Origin: Palsa-504 sp963744575
GTDB taxonomy: Bacteria > Actinomycetota > Actinomycetes > Streptosporangiales > Streptosporangiaceae
DNA length: 64,000 nucleotides
Assembly (NCBI GenBank): GCA_963744575.1
Contig: CAVUUF010000025.1
Location: 558,001-622,000, forward strand
Direction: 5' to 3'
Made by a program: the position numbers and the translations under genes. Under the pieces are notes generated by a model, which searched no databases, was not told the DNA's origin, and saw only the letters and a list, made by a program, of their open reading frames with translations. Below, piece after piece: positions 1 through 8,059 of this stretch (position 1 is the first letter of the stretch; every line of letters begins with the position of its first letter).

Positions 1-225
1 ACCGACGTCGCCTGGTCGACGCGGGCGCAGCCAACCGCGTCCGCCGACGCGCCCGGAGCGGACGGCGCAGACGATGCCGCCGAGGCCGATGACGAGCCCC
101 CGGCCGCGGCGCCGGAGGAGGCCCCCGAGGAAGCCGTGGCCGAGCCGCACCCGGCCAGCGCCGAGCACAGCAGCACCGCAAGTACAGTTCGGCGCACTTG
201 GCGTGGACACATCATGCCGCTTTGA
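1..225 (+). CDS. C-terminal end of an acidic Ala/Pro/Glu-rich protein (partial)
   Basis: An open frame runs from base 1 to a TGA at 223-225, so the gene starts before the window. The 74 visible residues are dominated by Ala, Pro, Asp and Glu and end in a short basic tail (VRRTWRGHIMPL). No domain or motif is recognisable. It converges on the MntP-like gene with about 40 bases between them and no clear terminator hairpin. It could be a disordered tail of a secreted or membrane protein, but nothing visible decides that. Confidence 0.5.
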   Translation, partial: TDVAWSTRAQPTASADAPGADGADDAAEADDEPPAAAPEEAPEEAVAEPHPASAEHSSTASTVRRTWRGHIMPL

Positions 226-266
226 CGCACCCCGCGTGCCATCAGTTCCATCGCGTCAGCGGCGTC

Positions 267-884
267 TCAGAGCGCTCCCACGGCGATGACCACCCCGACC
301 ACGATGAGCAGCGTGCATGCGATCAGCTCACTGCGCTCGCCCGCCGCGGCCCCGATCCGCGCGCCCAGCTCCAGCCCGGCCAGCGACATGCCCACGCTCA
401 CCACGCCGAACACGAGGGCTGCCACCGCCACCGAGGTATGGTAGGCGCCCAGCGCAAAGCCGGCCGCGAGGTTGTCGCCGCTGAGCACCAGGCCGGCCAG
501 CAGCAGCCGCCAGGCCGGCTGGCGGCCCGGCGACATACCCCCCGCCGGAGCCCCGCTAGCCGGAGCCCCGCTAGCCGGAGCCCCGCTGGCCGGAGCCGCG
601 GTAGCCGGAGCCCCGGCGGCTTCCCCGCGCCGGGCCCGGACCAGCCCGGCCACGCCGAACGCGACCAGGGCCACGCCGCCCAGCCAGCGCGCCGCCTGCC
701 CGATACTGTCCGCCAGCCCGTGGCCCAGGACCAGCCCCACTACCGGCATGCCCGCCTCGAACAGGCCGAACACCACCGCGATCCGCACCCTGGTACCACC
801 CCGGACGCCGCCGACGCCGATCCCGATCGCGGCGGCCAGGTTATCCAGGCCGAGCGCGACGGCCAGCAGCAGCAGGGCGAGCAC
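267..884 (-). CDS. mntP: MntP-like manganese efflux membrane protein
   Basis: A 205-residue polytopic membrane protein made of two similar halves. Each half has an intramembrane Gly-Asp-Asn motif: GLDNLAAAIG at residues 12-21 and SGDNLAAGFALG at about 135-146. This is the layout of the MntP (DUF204) family, which exports Mn(II). About six membrane segments are expected. The linker between the halves (about 82-122) is an expanded Ala/Pro/Gly stretch of SGAPA repeats, unusual for the family and encoded by a 15-bp DNA repeat. It is divided from the Ogt gene by only 21 bases and may be read with it. The family call is good; transport of Mn specifically is inferred from family knowledge. Confidence 0.75.
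   Translation of the reverse strand: MLALLLLAVALGLDNLAAAIGIGVGGVRGGTRVRIAVVFGLFEAGMPVVGLVLGHGLADSIGQAARWLGGVALVAFGVAGLVRARRGEAAGAPATAAPASGAPASGAPASGAPAGGMSPGRQPAWRLLLAGLVLSGDNLAAGFALGAYHTSVAVAALVFGVVSVGMSLAGLELGARIGAAAGERSELIACTLLIVVGVVIAVGAL
544..618 (+). repeat. 15-bp tandem repeat inside mntP
   Basis: Five consecutive copies of a 15-bp unit close to GCCGGAGCCCCGCTA. The copies at 544-558 and 559-573 are identical and the rest differ by one to four bases. In the gene frame the unit encodes the pentapeptide SGAPA, so changes in copy number keep the reading frame and only lengthen the cytoplasmic linker. Confidence 0.9.
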
Positions 885-905
885 GGCCCCACGCTACCCG
901 TGGCC

Positions 906-1436
906 TCACCACAGGGTGACTGGACCCGCGCCCTCCAGCCGGAGCAGCAGCTGCTTGCGCTCCAGGCCGCCGCCGTAGCCGGTGAGGCTGCCGTCGCTGC
1001 CGATCACGCGGTGGCACGGCACGATGACCGAGATCGGGTTGGCGCCGTTGGCCAGGCCTATCGCACGCGAGGCGACAAGCCGCTTGCCCAGCGCCCGGGC
1101 GATGTCACCGTAGCTGACCGTGCTCCCGTACGGAATCTTGGTCAGCTCGGTCCAGACGGCGAGCTGGAACGGCGTCCCGCTCGGGGCCAGCGGCACGGTG
1201 AACTCCTTGAGATCGCCGGCGAAGTACGCCTCGAGCTGCGCCGCTACCTCGCGAAATGCCTCCGGCCGCGGCATCAGGCCCGCCTCCGCCCGGGCCGAAT
1301 GCCGGTCCCCGTCGATCATCCACAGGCCGGTCAGCGCGTGCCCGTCACCGAGCAGCAGCAGCCTGCCGATGGGGGAGCTGACGATTTGGGACAGGCGTGG
1401 CGCGTCACGGTCGGGCGCTACGAACGGGCTGGTCAT
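906..1436 (-). CDS. ogt: Methylated-DNA-protein-cysteine methyltransferase
   Basis: A 176-residue O6-alkylguanine-DNA alkyltransferase, which transfers alkyl groups from O6-guanine to its own cysteine and is used once. The acceptor motif PCHRV is at residues 140-144 (Cys141). It is preceded by the DNA-binding wing with SYGDIARALG and the GLANGANP loop typical of the family. Length is normal. The ATG at 1434-1436 overlaps the TGA of the upstream Ada-AlkA gene (ATGA at 1433-1436), so translation is probably coupled. That makes an adaptive-response operon against alkylation damage: direct reversal here, base excision and regulation in the partner. Confidence 0.93.
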   Translation of the reverse strand: MTSPFVAPDRDAPRLSQIVSSPIGRLLLLGDGHALTGLWMIDGDRHSARAEAGLMPRPEAFREVAAQLEAYFAGDLKEFTVPLAPSGTPFQLAVWTELTKIPYGSTVSYGDIARALGKRLVASRAIGLANGANPISVIVPCHRVIGSDGSLTGYGGGLERKQLLLRLEGAGPVTLW

Positions 1437-2986
1437 GACGGGTCCTTTTGTTCCAGGTAAGCCCACAGGTGATGGACGGCGTAGGAGCGCCACGGCCGCC
1501 AGCTCTCCGCCAGCGCAGCCGCGTCCCGGGCCGCCCGGGCCCGCGCCGCGGGACCGGTGCCCGCCGGAACGGCGCCCAGCCGGGCCAGCGCGTCCAGCAC
1601 GCCCACGTCGGTCGGCAGGAACGCGTCCGGGTCGGACAGCGCGCGCATCCGGATGTAAGCGGCGGTCCACGGCCCGATGCCCGGCAGCCCCAGCAGGATC
1701 GCCTCGGCCCGGTCCCGTTCGGCGCCTGGGTCCAGCGACAGCTCGCCAGAGGCGAGCGCGCCCGCCAGCCCGGTCACGGCCCGGGCGCGGGCTTGCGGCA
1801 TCGGCAGCGTGGCCGGATCGGCCACGGCCAGCGTCTCGGCCGCCGGGAAGCAGTGCGTCAGCGGGCCGTCGGGCCGCTCGAGCGGCTTGCCGTAGGCGGC
1901 CACCAGGCGCGCCCCGAGCCGCCGGGCCGCGGCGACAGAAACCTGCTGGCCGAGCACGGCCCGCAGGGCAAGTTCGCTGCCGTCGACGTGGCCCGGCGAC
2001 CGGCGTCCCGGGGCGGCCAGCGCCAGCGGGCCGAGCACCGGGTCGGCAGCCAGGTAGCCGGTGACGGCCTCCGGGTCCGCGTCTAGGTCGAGCAGGCGGC
2101 GGCAGCGCTGCACCGCGGCGGTCAGATCGCGCAGGTCCTCGAGCTGGAGCTCGCAGTCCACATAGCCCGGCGCCGGCGAGGCTCGCAGCGGTCCCAGGGC
2201 AAGGATCCCGGCCCCGTTCGGCAATTGAATGCTGCGGCGGTACCGGCCGTCCCGCACCTCTTCCAACCCGGGGATGGCCCGGGCGGCCAGGAAGCCGAGC
2301 ATCCGTTCCGCGTCAATCGGCGCCCGGTAGGCCAGCCGCAGCCGGATCAGCCCAGGGGCCGTCCGATCGCCGGGGATAGCCGCCGGCGGCAGCCGCCGGG
2401 TCTGGGGCGCCCGCCCGCCGCGTCGCTGGCGCAGCTGGGTCGGTGTCATCGCGAAGACCTCGCGGATGGTCGCGTTGAACTGCCTGACGCTGGCGAAGCC
2501 GGCCGCGAACGTGATCTCCGACAGCGGCAGCGCCGTGGTCTCGGTCAGCACGCGGGCCGTCTGCGCCCGCTGCGCACGGGCGATGGCCAGCGGGCCCGCG
2601 CCAAGTTCGGCGGTGACCAGGCGGCGCACCTGGCGCTGCTCGTAGCCGAGCCGGCTGGCCAGGCCCGCCACGCCTTCCCGGTCGACCACGCCGTCGGCGA
2701 TCAGCCGCATCGCGCGGCCCACCACGTCGGCCCGGATGTTCCACTCGGGCGAACCGGGGGAGGCGTCCGGGCGGCACCGCTTGCAGGCGCGGAAGCCGGC
2801 GTCCTGGGCCGCCGCGGCGCCGCGGTAGAAGCGCATGTTCCGGCGTTTCGGTGTGATCGCCGGGCAGGACGGGCGGCAGTAGATGCCCGTCGAGGTCACC
2901 GCGATGAAGAACACGCCGTCGAAGCGGGGGTCCTTGCTGACCGCCGCCTGGTAGCGCTGCTCGTCGTCCAGGGCAGGCACGCCCAT
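1433..2986 (-). CDS. alkA: Ada-AlkA fusion: alkylation-sensing activator and DNA-3-methyladenine glycosylase
   Basis: A 517-residue protein with three parts. The N-terminal Ada zinc domain has four cysteines (YCRPSC near 36-41, ACKRC near 67-71). One Cys accepts methyl groups from phosphotriesters and switches on DNA binding. Next comes an AraC-type HTH (about 85-190), then an AlkA N-domain and HhH-GPD glycosylase (about 210-505) with LPGIGPWTAAYIRMRAL as the hairpin and the catalytic Asp in FLPTDVGV (near residue 461). The fusion is common in actinobacteria. The ATG at 2986 begins the conserved Ada sequence. A GTG at 3007 is an alternative start but has a poorly placed ribosome site. The frame stays open further upstream only through a repeat block. 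It is likely autoregulated by the methylated N-domain. Confidence 0.9.
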   Translation of the reverse strand: MGVPALDDEQRYQAAVSKDPRFDGVFFIAVTSTGIYCRPSCPAITPKRRNMRFYRGAAAAQDAGFRACKRCRPDASPGSPEWNIRADVVGRAMRLIADGVVDREGVAGLASRLGYEQRQVRRLVTAELGAGPLAIARAQRAQTARVLTETTALPLSEITFAAGFASVRQFNATIREVFAMTPTQLRQRRGGRAPQTRRLPPAAIPGDRTAPGLIRLRLAYRAPIDAERMLGFLAARAIPGLEEVRDGRYRRSIQLPNGAGILALGPLRASPAPGYVDCELQLEDLRDLTAAVQRCRRLLDLDADPEAVTGYLAADPVLGPLALAAPGRRSPGHVDGSELALRAVLGQQVSVAAARRLGARLVAAYGKPLERPDGPLTHCFPAAETLAVADPATLPMPQARARAVTGLAGALASGELSLDPGAERDRAEAILLGLPGIGPWTAAYIRMRALSDPDAFLPTDVGVLDALARLGAVPAGTGPAARARAARDAAALAESWRPWRSYAVHHLWAYLEQKDPS

Positions 2987-3069
2987 GGCTGTGCTGTTCT
3001 GTTTCACGTCTTCCACAATGCCAGCCCGCCGTGACCATGACTGGCGGAAATCGGACAGCCACCCCCCCG

Positions 3070-3156
3070 GCGCTCGCTTCCGGGCGCCGTTCCGGCCCGC
3101 GCTCGCTTCCGGGCGCCGTTCCGGCCCGCGCTCGCTTCCGGGCGCCGTTCCGGCCC
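3070..3156 (+). repeat. 29-bp tandem repeat upstream of the Ada-AlkA gene
   Basis: Three perfect consecutive 29-bp units (3070-3098, 3099-3127, 3128-3156) beginning GCGCTCGCTTCCGGG, plus a decayed fourth start at 3157. Twenty-nine is not a multiple of three, so the block should not be coding even though some frames stay open across it. It lies between the Ada-AlkA start and the hairpin repeat hit by the IS, where the adaptive-response promoter would be expected. Confidence 0.9.
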
Positions 3157-3231
3157 GCGCTCGCCTCCGCCGGTGCCCCGTCAGCCTCACAGGCCCCGCC
3201 ACTTCTCCCGTCACCTGACCGCGCGCCCGGG

Positions 3232-3282
3232 AAACGACATCGATGCAACATCGCTGTCGCCTGAGCAGCAGCGATGTTGCAT
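3232..3282 (+). repeat. CATCGATG hairpin repeat, copy A, left part (split by the IS)
   Basis: Left 51 bases of a palindromic repeat that continues at 4924-4943 after the inserted IS. With one copy of the 9-bp target duplication removed, the restored element is about 62 bp. It forms a nearly perfect hairpin: AAACGACATCGATGC pairs with GCATCGATGCTGTTG, and CAACATCGCTG pairs with CAGCGATGTTG, around a loop of about 12 bases. The same element occurs at 16671-16733 and 59175-59236, and half of it at 36874-36893. Confidence 0.85.
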
Positions 3283-4923
3283 GGGTGCATTTCCTCTGGA
3301 GTGAGGGTCAGGCGGCGAGGGTGTAGCTGGCGGTGTGGTTGCGGTGGTGTTCGCGGTGGAGGTGATAGGCCCAGTATTGGTCGAAGTCGCCGTTGGCGTG
3401 CAGGGCGCGGAGTTTGAGGATGGCTTCGGCGGTGTCGGTACCCCAGCGGGCGCCGGTGATGTCCATGCGGTCTTTGACGAGGTAGCGGCAGGCGCCTTCG
3501 ATGACGCCGGTGGAGATGGGCCACCCGGCGGCCAGGGCGGTGGGGTAGTCCAGGTAGGGGGCCTTGGCCTGGAGGTAGCGGGCGGTTTTCCCGATGGTTT
3601 TGCGTTTGGCCTTGCTGAGGCCGGCGGTGATGGCATCCGCGTGGAGGGCGGCGGCGACGCCGGCGGCGTGGCCGCCCAGGATGGCCTTGGCGCGGGCGCG
3701 GACCCAGGGGCCGGCGTCGGGGCTGGCTTCGGGGAAGTAGCACCGGGCGGCGTCCCAGAGGTATTCGGTGACGTGGATGAAGTCGCAGATGATGGTGACC
3801 TGGGTGTTCCGGGCGGCGGCCTGGGCGCGGATCCACCTGATCTGGTCCTTGTTCCCGTCGGCCAGCGCGATCCAGGTCCGCTCCCGTGCCGGGTCGCGGC
3901 GGCTGGCCTCGGCGAACGCGGCGGCCACGACGTCGGCGGCATCGGCGGTGATGCTGGCGGTCAGCCACTTGCGCGCGGCCCGGGGGCCGGGCGGGCGCGG
4001 GCCGGGCTCGAGGATGTCCTGCGCGGTGCGGGGGACGGGGGCCAGGTCGAACACCGCGGCGACCTCGGCCATCCGCCTGCGGGTGCGGACCTCGCCGCGG
4101 GAGATCCGCCCGTCTTGCTTCGGGACGGCCTTGCGGGCCAGCCGTTCGGCGCGGGGGCGCAGCTGCCCGGGCCGCACCGCGATGCCCTTGCCGTCACAGG
4201 AGATGACCAGCACGTCGCCGGGCGCGCCGCCGGGCGGGGGCCGGCGGCCGGCGTAGAACTCCTCGAAGTCAGCCGCGGCGGCCCGGGCCAGCTGCTGGCA
4301 CTGCCGGGTGCCCAGCGCGCACCCGGTCGCCGCGGTGACCTGCGCGCACGCGGCCGCCAGCGACTCGCGCGGCGCCGCCGCCGCGACCAGCCGGGACAGC
4401 CCGTGCGAGTGCTTCTCCGGCGGCAGGTTCAGCTGGGCATCCGCCGGATGCGCGTTCGGGACGCCGGGCGCCCGGTAGGCGATCCGGGTCACCGTCACCG
4501 GCCCGAACACCGACGCCAGCGGCCGGGCATGCCCCGCCTCGGCCCGCCGCCGGGGTATCCCGTCCGGGCCCGTCACCTGCTCCCGCCGCGGCTCCGCGGC
4601 TGCCCGCGCATCCAGGTGCTCCTGAAACAGCAGCCGCTGGATCTCCCGGCCCCGCGCCGCCAGCTCCTCCTCCAGCGCCGCGTGCTCCAGCCCGGCCGCC
4701 TCCTGCCCGGCCAGCCACTGCACCTCCCGCGCGAACGCCTCCCACGACCGCGCGAACGCATCCTCCAGCGCGTACCCTGACATCGGGCTCCTCCTTTACC
4801 TCCTAGGTCATCGGACAACCAGGAACGTAACAGGACGGAGCCCCCTTTTCGCCCGCCAGGCCCGCACCCGGACATCACCGCAGGTCAAGACCACGGCAGC
4901 CTCACTCCAGAGGAAACGCACCC
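3283..4923 (-). mobile_element. Complete insertion sequence, ISKra4-like, 1641 bp
   Basis: The element is bounded by 24-bp terminal inverted repeats with one mismatch: 3283-3306 begins GGGTGCATTTCCTCTGG, and the complement of 4900-4923 begins GGGTGCGTTTCCTCTGG. It is flanked by a 9-bp direct repeat, ATGTTGCAT, at 3274-3282 and 4924-4932. It carries one transposase gene filling 90 percent of its length. Intact ends, target duplication and open reading frame suggest a recent and possibly active insertion. The target is one arm of a hairpin repeat. Family assignment rests on the transposase. Confidence 0.9.
3308..4783 (-). CDS. ISKra4-family-like transposase
   Basis: A 491-residue transposase. 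The N-terminal part is helical and acidic. After it comes an Arg-rich linker (GIPRRRAEAGHARPL), then a DDE-type core in which the first acidic motif is probably DVLVISCDGKGI near residue 195, followed by TWIALADGNKDQIRW and a late GACRYLVKDRMDITGARW segment with the expected acidic residue. These blocks match my knowledge of ISKra4-family transposases, but no alignment was possible here. The start has a strong ribosome site (AAAGGAGG 6 bases before ATG). The reading frame is intact. Confidence 0.85.
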   Translation of the reverse strand: MSGYALEDAFARSWEAFAREVQWLAGQEAAGLEHAALEEELAARGREIQRLLFQEHLDARAAAEPRREQVTGPDGIPRRRAEAGHARPLASVFGPVTVTRIAYRAPGVPNAHPADAQLNLPPEKHSHGLSRLVAAAAPRESLAAACAQVTAATGCALGTRQCQQLARAAAADFEEFYAGRRPPPGGAPGDVLVISCDGKGIAVRPGQLRPRAERLARKAVPKQDGRISRGEVRTRRRMAEVAAVFDLAPVPRTAQDILEPGPRPPGPRAARKWLTASITADAADVVAAAFAEASRRDPARERTWIALADGNKDQIRWIRAQAAARNTQVTIICDFIHVTEYLWDAARCYFPEASPDAGPWVRARAKAILGGHAAGVAAALHADAITAGLSKAKRKTIGKTARYLQAKAPYLDYPTALAAGWPISTGVIEGACRYLVKDRMDITGARWGTDTAEAILKLRALHANGDFDQYWAYHLHREHHRNHTASYTLAA

Positions 4924-4943
4924 ATGTTGCATCGATGCTGTTG
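4924..4943 (+). repeat. CATCGATG hairpin repeat, copy A, right part
   Basis: ATGTTGCATCGATGCTGTTG: the duplicated target site (4924-4932) and the remaining right arm of the hairpin repeat that starts at 3232. Its CATCGATGCTGTT end is shared with the half copy at 36874-36893 and with the copy at 59175-59236 read in reverse. Confidence 0.85.
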
Positions 4944-5084
4944 TGCCAGCGGCGGCGCGGGCCCGACGGCCGCATCGCCGGTCAGGCCGTGTGCAAAAGG
5001 TGACGGTGAGATCACAATGACTCAGCCCGAACGAGTACGGTGCGTGCCCCGCTAACACGTAATGCATTCACATTGGCACCGCTA

Positions 5085-5255
5085 ATCCCCCCGTGCCTCA
5101 AGGGCAAGATTTGTCACTCTCGGTAATATATAGCCTAAAGGTAAGATAACTATTGCTAAGTTACCCATTGCATCAGTTAAGACACAATGTGTTACATTAC
5201 AAATGGTAGCGGAACAACTTCGTACCGTGTTAGATCCGTATTCGAGGTGTGGGTC
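5085..5255 (+). promoter_or_regulatory. AT-rich intergenic patch with two small inverted repeats
   Basis: About 150 bases markedly richer in A+T than anything nearby, between the IS/hairpin debris and a small ORF. It contains TAACT-n7-AGTTA at 5147-5163 and ACACA-A-TGTGT at 5182-5192. Both could be protein-binding sites in a promoter region of the small gene starting at 5256. No certain -35/-10 pair can be called. From 4944 to 5085 nothing recognisable is seen. Confidence 0.4.
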
Positions 5256-5510
5256 GTGGCCAGCAACTTCCCCGACAAAGGCCTACCGGCGAACGGGCGC
5301 ACTGGCGGCACCGCCCGGCCGGCGCACACCGAAGCCCGTGCCGAACTCCGCGACCGGGAGACCTACTACGCAGAGTTGCGCTTCGCCGTGCACTGCGAGA
5401 GCCAGTCCATTCCCGCCCCGCGGCCCGCCCTGGATGAGGACGAGGGGTCCATCTGGACGCACGAAAGCTGGGATGAGATGATCGCGCGCTTCGGCGACAC
5501 CTGGACCTGA
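5256..5510 (+). CDS. Small acidic protein of unknown function
   Basis: An 84-residue ORF. The GTG at 5256 is chosen because GAGGTG lies a few bases upstream; an ATG at 5187 in the same frame falls inside an inverted repeat of the AT-rich region. The protein starts VASNFPDKGLPANG and has a charged middle (RDRETYYAELR) and an acidic C-terminus ending ESWDEMIARFGDTW. No membrane segment, signal peptide or cysteine pair is visible. I do not recognise the family. Codon use is GC-rich like its neighbours, so it is probably real. Confidence 0.55.
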   Translation: MASNFPDKGLPANGRTGGTARPAHTEARAELRDRETYYAELRFAVHCESQSIPAPRPALDEDEGSIWTHESWDEMIARFGDTWT

Positions 5511-5602
5511 AGGCCACCGGCGGCGGCCCGGGCCCTTTCTCCGGCGCTCAGGCGTCCGGGTCCGCCGCCGGTCATACGGAATCACAGTCGTTCGAAACGG
5601 GG

Positions 5603-6445
5603 TTAGAGCCGCCAGAAATCGAAGCGGTCGCGGCCGGCCCGGAAGCCCGCCGCCTCGACCACGTCCACTGCGACCTTGAACTTGTCGCCGACCCGCCAGG
5701 GCTGGTGCGCGTCGCTGCCGAACGAAACCGCCCGTCCGCCGGCCTCCCGCCACCACCGTAGCAACTCGGTCGAGGCCAGCGGGCTCTTGGTGTTCACCTC
5801 GAGAATCCGGTCGCTGGCGGCCAGAGCCCGGAGCACCTCCCGGTACTCGGTCTCGAAGACCCGCTCCTCGTACGGCCCAGCCTCCCGGGGCCACATCCGC
5901 CTGGGAAAGTCAAGGTGCGCCAGCACCTGGAAGATGTCGCTGCCCTGCACCAATCGCAGCAGTTCGGCGAAGTACCGGCGCATCGCGTCGGCGGCCGGCA
6001 TCTGCCGGAACAGGTCGTCGGCGGCCGTCAGCCGCCCCTGGTACGGGATCGCGTGCAGCGAGCCGAGCATCCGCTCGATGCCTGCCGTGGCCACCGTCGC
6101 GGTCGCGCTAGCGGCCCACAGGTGCGCCTCGCCGATCTCCACGCCGGAGAGAATCCGCAGTTCGGGGTAGCGTTGCCGGCAGTCGTCCAGGGCAGTGAGA
6201 TAACCGGCCACGTCGAGCAGGTGCATTCGGCTGTAACGGCGCGGATCGAGGTTCTCGGTGCCGATCAGGTCGCCGTCGGTCCACTGGGTGAAGTCGAGGT
6301 GATCGGTGAACGCCAGGCCGGGCAGGCCCGCCGCCACGGCCTGCTCGCAACTGCGCGCCATCGACGCCTGGCGGGGCGCGTCCCATGACCATTCGGTATG
6401 TACGTGGTTGTCAACCGGGGGCACTGCCGGATCGGTACTACTCAT
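5603..6445 (-). CDS. PHP-domain metal-dependent phosphoesterase (histidinol-phosphatase-like)
   Basis: A 280-residue single-domain PHP protein. The metal-binding series is complete: DNHVH (His14, His16), FTDHLD (Asp48, His49), SGVEIGE (Glu103), VLAHLD (His177) and FGSDAHQP (Asp245, His247). This resembles the HisK-type histidinol-phosphate phosphatases, but other PHP proteins share the motifs and no his genes are adjacent, so the substrate is open. Length is normal for the family. It stands alone on the minus strand, about 90 bases from the small ORF's end. Confidence 0.85.
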   Translation of the reverse strand: MSSTDPAVPPVDNHVHTEWSWDAPRQASMARSCEQAVAAGLPGLAFTDHLDFTQWTDGDLIGTENLDPRRYSRMHLLDVAGYLTALDDCRQRYPELRILSGVEIGEAHLWAASATATVATAGIERMLGSLHAIPYQGRLTAADDLFRQMPAADAMRRYFAELLRLVQGSDIFQVLAHLDFPRRMWPREAGPYEERVFETEYREVLRALAASDRILEVNTKSPLASTELLRWWREAGGRAVSFGSDAHQPWRVGDKFKVAVDVVEAAGFRAGRDRFDFWRL

Positions 6446-6526
6446 CTCGTGGCCGATGTTACTTCCCCGTGCACATAGGTATCGGGTCGGCCCGCAGTCC
6501 CGGACGGATGTCTCCTCTTGTCTCGG

Positions 6527-7907
6527 TCACCAGCCGGGCGGACGCGGCTTGGCCGACGTGATGACGTAGACCTCGCCGCCGTCGGAATCAGGCGGCGGCG
6601 AGGTGGCCGGCTGACGGGTCGGCGGCTCTAGCATCGCGAGCGCGTCCGCCGGTTCCACCGGCCCGGCGTCCTCCTCGCCGTCGTTCTTGCGTTTCCTGGC
6701 CGCTTCGGCGATGAGCTTCTCGGCGAGTTTCTGCCAGCGTTCTTCCCACTCGGCGACGTTCCCGTCGCAGGCGCGTACGAAGGCGACGGCGACGGGAAGC
6801 GAGGGCAGCCGCAGGCCGCCGGCCGCCGCCGCCAGCGTCTTCATCTCGTAGTGCGAGATCTCGGCCATCTCCGGGTATTCCAGGTTGGCCTGGGCCCGCA
6901 GCGAGCGCAGGTCCCGGGCGAACGCCTCCGGGCCGTCCGGCGCGAGGCTGGCTACCGGCTGCGCCGATCCGCTCGGCTGCTCAGGCACGGCCGCCTCGCG
7001 CTGCCGGATCACCGGTCCCGGCGGTTCCGGCGGCGAGGCCACCCGCTCGCGGCCCTCGGCAGGCTCGAAGCGCGGACCGGCGGGCGGGTGCTCGCGCGCC
7101 CGCGGTGATCCGGATAGCCCGGATGCCCCCGGGCCGCCGTAAGGCTGCGGCCCGCCGGGCATCGTCCCCAAAGGCCGGCCCTCCGTGAACCGGCCCACCA
7201 GGGCCGCCCGGAACGCCACCGCCGGGAACCGGCCCATTCGGACCAGCGCCACCAGGAACGTGACCGCCGGGCGGCGGCGCGCCCGGGGTCGGCCCGGGGC
7301 GGCCCCGGCTTCCGGCGTACGGGTCCTGGGCGGCGGCCGGACCCGGCCCGTGGTGCCGTCCCGACGTCCCTCCCGGCATGCTGGGCTCCGGCGGCCGGTA
7401 GAGGCGATGCGCGCCCGGCGGCACCCGGCGCCCGTTCGGCAGCCGGTACTGAGGGCCGGGGACTCCGCCGTTCGGCACTGGGCCGCCGTTCGGCACCGGG
7501 CCGCCGTTCGGCACCGGCCCGCCGTTCGGCACCGGCCCGCCGTTCGGCACCGGTCCGCCGTTCGGCACCGGTCCGCCGTTCGGCACCGGCCCGCCGTTCG
7601 GCACAGGGCCGCCGTTCGGGGGAGCGCCCGGCGGGAACCGGCCCGGCTGACCAGGGGGCGGGCGTCGTGGCGAGCGGAACCGCTGCCGGGGCGGCATCTC
7701 ACCCGGGCGGCGCAGCAGTTGCCCGTAGTCGTCTTCCTCGACGTCTACGGGTCGGCCCGGGGCGCCCGCATCGTCCTCCTCGTAGTCGGCTGAGGCCGGG
7801 TAGCCGTCATCGGCGGGGTAGCGGCCGCGGCCGTAGCCGCGGCGGTCTCGCTCGCGCCCGGGCAGACCGTACGCGTCACGGCCGAGGCCGGTGTCGCCAC
7901 GTTCCAC
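6527..7907 (-). pseudogene. Repeat-rich HTH protein with a single-base frameshift
   Basis: Two overlapping minus-strand frames read as one protein. The N-terminal frame (GTG at 7907, GGGAGG 6 bases upstream; open to 6981) is Arg/Asp/Tyr-rich, then carries eight to nine PNGGPV hexapeptides and a Pro/Gly region. After GGPAFG the sensible reading moves to another frame (MPGGPQPYGGPG onward, stop at 6527). The shift lies at the four-C run 7166-7169; deleting one base restores a continuous protein. The C-terminal part holds a small HTH-like domain with FVRACDGNVAEWEERW, closely similar to the one in the gene at 9893-11203. It may be a true pseudogene, an assembly error at a homopolymer, or a separate 211-residue ORF starting at 7162. 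Confidence 0.6.
7465..7626 (+). repeat. 18-bp tandem repeat, nine units
   Basis: Nine head-to-tail 18-bp units close to CCGCCGTTCGGCACCGG, varying at one to three positions, with the last unit diverging. On the minus strand they encode PNGGPV hexapeptides in the N-terminal half of the frameshifted HTH protein. The multiple-of-three unit keeps the frame on expansion or contraction. Confidence 0.92.
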
Positions 7908-8043
7908 CAAATACCTCCCGGACCTTGGCGTCCAGCCGCGCCGCGGGACCTTTGTCCTCACCTCCTGAGTGTAGGTCGACGGAAATCCCCGGTATGGCCT
8001 AGACGGTTAATTGTCACCAATTGCGCACGAACAGGGGTGTGTT

Positions 8044-8059
8044 GGAAGGGTGTCCTTCC
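8044..8059 (+). promoter_or_regulatory. Small hairpin in the gap before the nfeD-like gene
   Basis: GGAAGG-GTGT-CCTTCC forms a perfect 6-bp stem. It lies in the 289-base divergent gap (7908-8196) between the HTH protein and the NfeD-SPFH pair. No poly-T follows, so a terminator role is unlikely; an operator or chance palindrome is possible. Nothing else certain is seen in the gap apart from an AGGAG ribosome site well upstream of 8197. Confidence 0.3.

Noticed and set aside
2313..3968. A 551-codon minus-strand frame spanning the IS, the hairpin repeat and the Ada region
   Set aside because: It crosses the IS boundary and target duplication, is Arg/Pro-rich without domain, and both regions have clearly better genes in other frames.
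5187..5255. Upstream ATG start for the 84-residue protein
   Set aside because: The extra 23 codons run through an AT-rich inverted repeat and lack a ribosome site, whereas the GTG at 5256 has one.
7465..7626. Regular repeats considered as a CRISPR array
   Set aside because: Units are contiguous without spacers and encode a peptide repeat; the same holds for the other arrays at 10572, 46401, 51276 and 55843.
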